Origin: an uncultured Flavobacteriaceae bacterium
Lineage (GTDB): Bacteria; Bacteroidota; Bacteroidia; Flavobacteriales; Flavobacteriaceae
Length of the DNA stretch: 64,000 nucleotides
Direction of reading: 5' to 3'
Assembly: GCA_947500575.1 (NCBI GenBank)
Contig: CANMSI010000006.1
Coordinates: 124,001-188,000, forward strand
Below, piece by piece: positions 62,765 to 64,000 of this stretch. A model generated the notes under the pieces. That model was not told where the DNA came from, searched no databases, and worked only from the letters and a program-made list of their open reading frames with translations. Within the stretch, counting starts at the first letter, position 1. The number at the start of each line of letters is the position of its first letter. A program made the translations under genes and the position numbers.

Positions 62765-64000
62765 ATGGAAGTGGGTAAGTATTCAGTTGGATTAGACATT
62801 GGAACCACCAAAATCGTTGCCATAATTGGTAGAGAAAACGAGTATGGTAAAATTGAGATTTTAGGAATAGGGAGATCCAAAAGCCTTGGTGTTCATCGAG
62901 GTGTGGTAAATAACATTACGCAAACCATTAAATCTATTCAGCAAGCAGTAGAACAGGCTGAAGTAAATTCAGGATTAAAGATTGGTTCGGTGGTAGTGGG
63001 TATTGCTGGCCAACACATTAGAAGTTTGCAGCACAGTGATTATATCACTAGAAGCAATTCTGAAGAAGTCATTGATGAAGACGATTTGGATCGTCTTTGC
63101 AATCAAGTATACAAACTGGTTATGTTACCAGGGGAAGAGATTATTCATGTATTACCTCAAGAATATAAAGTAGATGGGCAAGCAGAAATTAAGGCTCCTA
63201 TTGGCATGTATGGGGGTAGATTGGAAGCCAATTTTCATGTGGTAGTAGGACAAGTATCTTCTATTAAAAATATTGGACGCTGTATTAAAAGTGCGGGCTT
63301 GGATTTAGGAAATATTACCCTAGAACCGTTGGCATCTTCAGATGCGGTATTAAGTCAGGAAGAGAAGGAAGCTGGTGTAGCGTTGATAGACATAGGAGGT
63401 GGTACCACTGATTTAGCCATTTTTAAAGATGGTATAATTAGACATACCGCTGTAATACCTTTTGGTGGCAATGTAATTACAGAAGATATCAAAGAGGGTT
63501 GCTCTATTATAGAAAAACAAGCAGAACTTTTGAAGATGAAGTTTGGATCTGCATGGCCTGGAGAAAATAAAGACAATGAAATTGTTTCTATTCCAGGATT
63601 AAGAGGAAGAGATCCAAAAGAAATCACCTTAAAGAACCTTTCTAAAATTATACATGCGAGAGTTGTAGAAATTGTAGAACAGGTATATGTAGAAATTAAA
63701 AACTACGGTCACGAGGAGCAAAAGAAAAAGCTCATTGCAGGGATTGTTCTTACAGGCGGCGGAAGCCAATTAAAACACCTTAAACAGTTAGTAGAGTACA
63801 TTACAGGAATGGACACCAGAATTGGCTATCCTAATGAACACTTAGCAGGAGATTCCGATCAGGAAATTGCAAGCCCCTTATATGCAACTGCAGTTGGTCT
63901 TCTAATGAATGCTTTGGAGAACGAGGCAAAAGGGAAAAGTACTGAGGAAGAGCAAGAAGAAGGTTTGGTAGAAGAGACAGTGATGGAAGCGCATGGGGAA
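62765..64000 (+). CDS. ftsA: Cell division protein FtsA (3' end beyond window)
   Basis: An actin-like ATPase, 412 codons visible and still open at the window edge. The phosphate-1 motif is GLDIGTTKIVAIIG (about residues 9-22), phosphate-2 is LIDIGGGTTDLAIF (about 207-220) and the adenosine motif is LTGGGSQLKHL (about 330). The SHS2 (1C) insert is in the usual place. It anchors FtsZ to the membrane. The start is ATG 62765, 3 nt after ftsQ. ftsZ would be expected next, outside the window. Confidence 0.94.
   Translation, partial: MEVGKYSVGLDIGTTKIVAIIGRENEYGKIEILGIGRSKSLGVHRGVVNNITQTIKSIQQAVEQAEVNSGLKIGSVVVGIAGQHIRSLQHSDYITRSNSEEVIDEDDLDRLCNQVYKLVMLPGEEIIHVLPQEYKVDGQAEIKAPIGMYGGRLEANFHVVVGQVSSIKNIGRCIKSAGLDLGNITLEPLASSDAVLSQEEKEAGVALIDIGGGTTDLAIFKDGIIRHTAVIPFGGNVITEDIKEGCSIIEKQAELLKMKFGSAWPGENKDNEIVSIPGLRGRDPKEITLKNLSKIIHARVVEIVEQVYVEIKNYGHEEQKKKLIAGIVLTGGGSQLKHLKQLVEYITGMDTRIGYPNEHLAGDSDQEIASPLYATAVGLLMNALENEAKGKSTEEEQEEGLVEETVMEAHGE

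Noticed and set aside
1-64000. tRNA, rRNA, insertion sequences, prophage, toxin-antitoxin or defence genes
   Set aside because: I looked through all intergenic gaps and gene products and saw nothing that fits. The window is mostly core genes with a few accessory ones.

Overview
The window is chromosomal DNA from a member of the Bacteroidota, almost certainly a gliding flavobacterium (family Flavobacteriaceae). The evidence is A+T-rich sequence, gldA, gldB and gldC, a split methionine synthase, many DUF2807/DUF3857/DUF2723/DUF4846 family proteins, and promoters that fit the Bacteroidota pattern TTG-N17-23-TAnnTTTG. I see no phage, insertion sequence, CRISPR array, tRNA or rRNA. The species cannot be named from the sequence.

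Layout. (1) 1-5131: a SAM-I riboswitch heads a methionine-cycle operon of split metH (two genes) and metF. (2) 5132-7575: five copies of a ~91-nt hairpin repeat flank a membrane-anchored TPR/AraC regulator. (3) 7576-14950: envelope genes: a PagL-like lipid A deacylase, a DUF2807 lipoprotein, a serine hydrolase, a membrane-anchored LuxR-type regulator and a large DUF2723 membrane protein, meeting gldA convergently. (4) 16034-20112: an aromatic amino acid operon (prephenate dehydratase, aminotransferase, prephenate dehydrogenase, fused DAHP synthase/chorismate mutase) behind a textbook attenuator. Its 23-residue leader peptide is almost half Phe/Tyr/Trp, with a terminator and a competing 9-bp antiterminator. 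(5) 20204-31959: housekeeping genes (rsgA, dtd, two DUF3857 transglutaminase-like proteins, a MazG-like hydrolase, aroA, queA, rlmN, a polyprenyl synthetase). (6) 32075-34651: ECF sigma factor, candidate anti-sigma factor and an outer-membrane-like protein, behind an ECF-type promoter. (7) 34709-41349: DUF4846 lipoprotein, tandem SIMPL paralogues, a membrane protein, dnaG, an orphan response regulator with Glu instead of Asp at the phosphorylation site, and nadE. (8) 41416-50376: gldBC, a MarR-type regulator with a four-Cys tail in a three-gene block where each gene has its own matching operator, a GluR0-like K+ channel, an ArsR/SRPBCC pair with tandem operators, a subclass B1 metallo-beta-lactamase, engB and an alpha/beta hydrolase. 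(9) 50574-64000: the dcw cluster mraZ-rsmH-ftsL-ftsI-murE-mraY-murD-ftsW-murG-murC-ftsQ-ftsA (ftsA runs off the window), preceded by three MraZ boxes.

The most rewarding signals are regulatory: the aromatic attenuator, the MarR/Cys-cluster regulon, the repeat-flanked AraC locus, the SAM-I leader and the ECF, ArsR and MraZ operators. All functions are read from sequence motifs and family knowledge; no database search was run.
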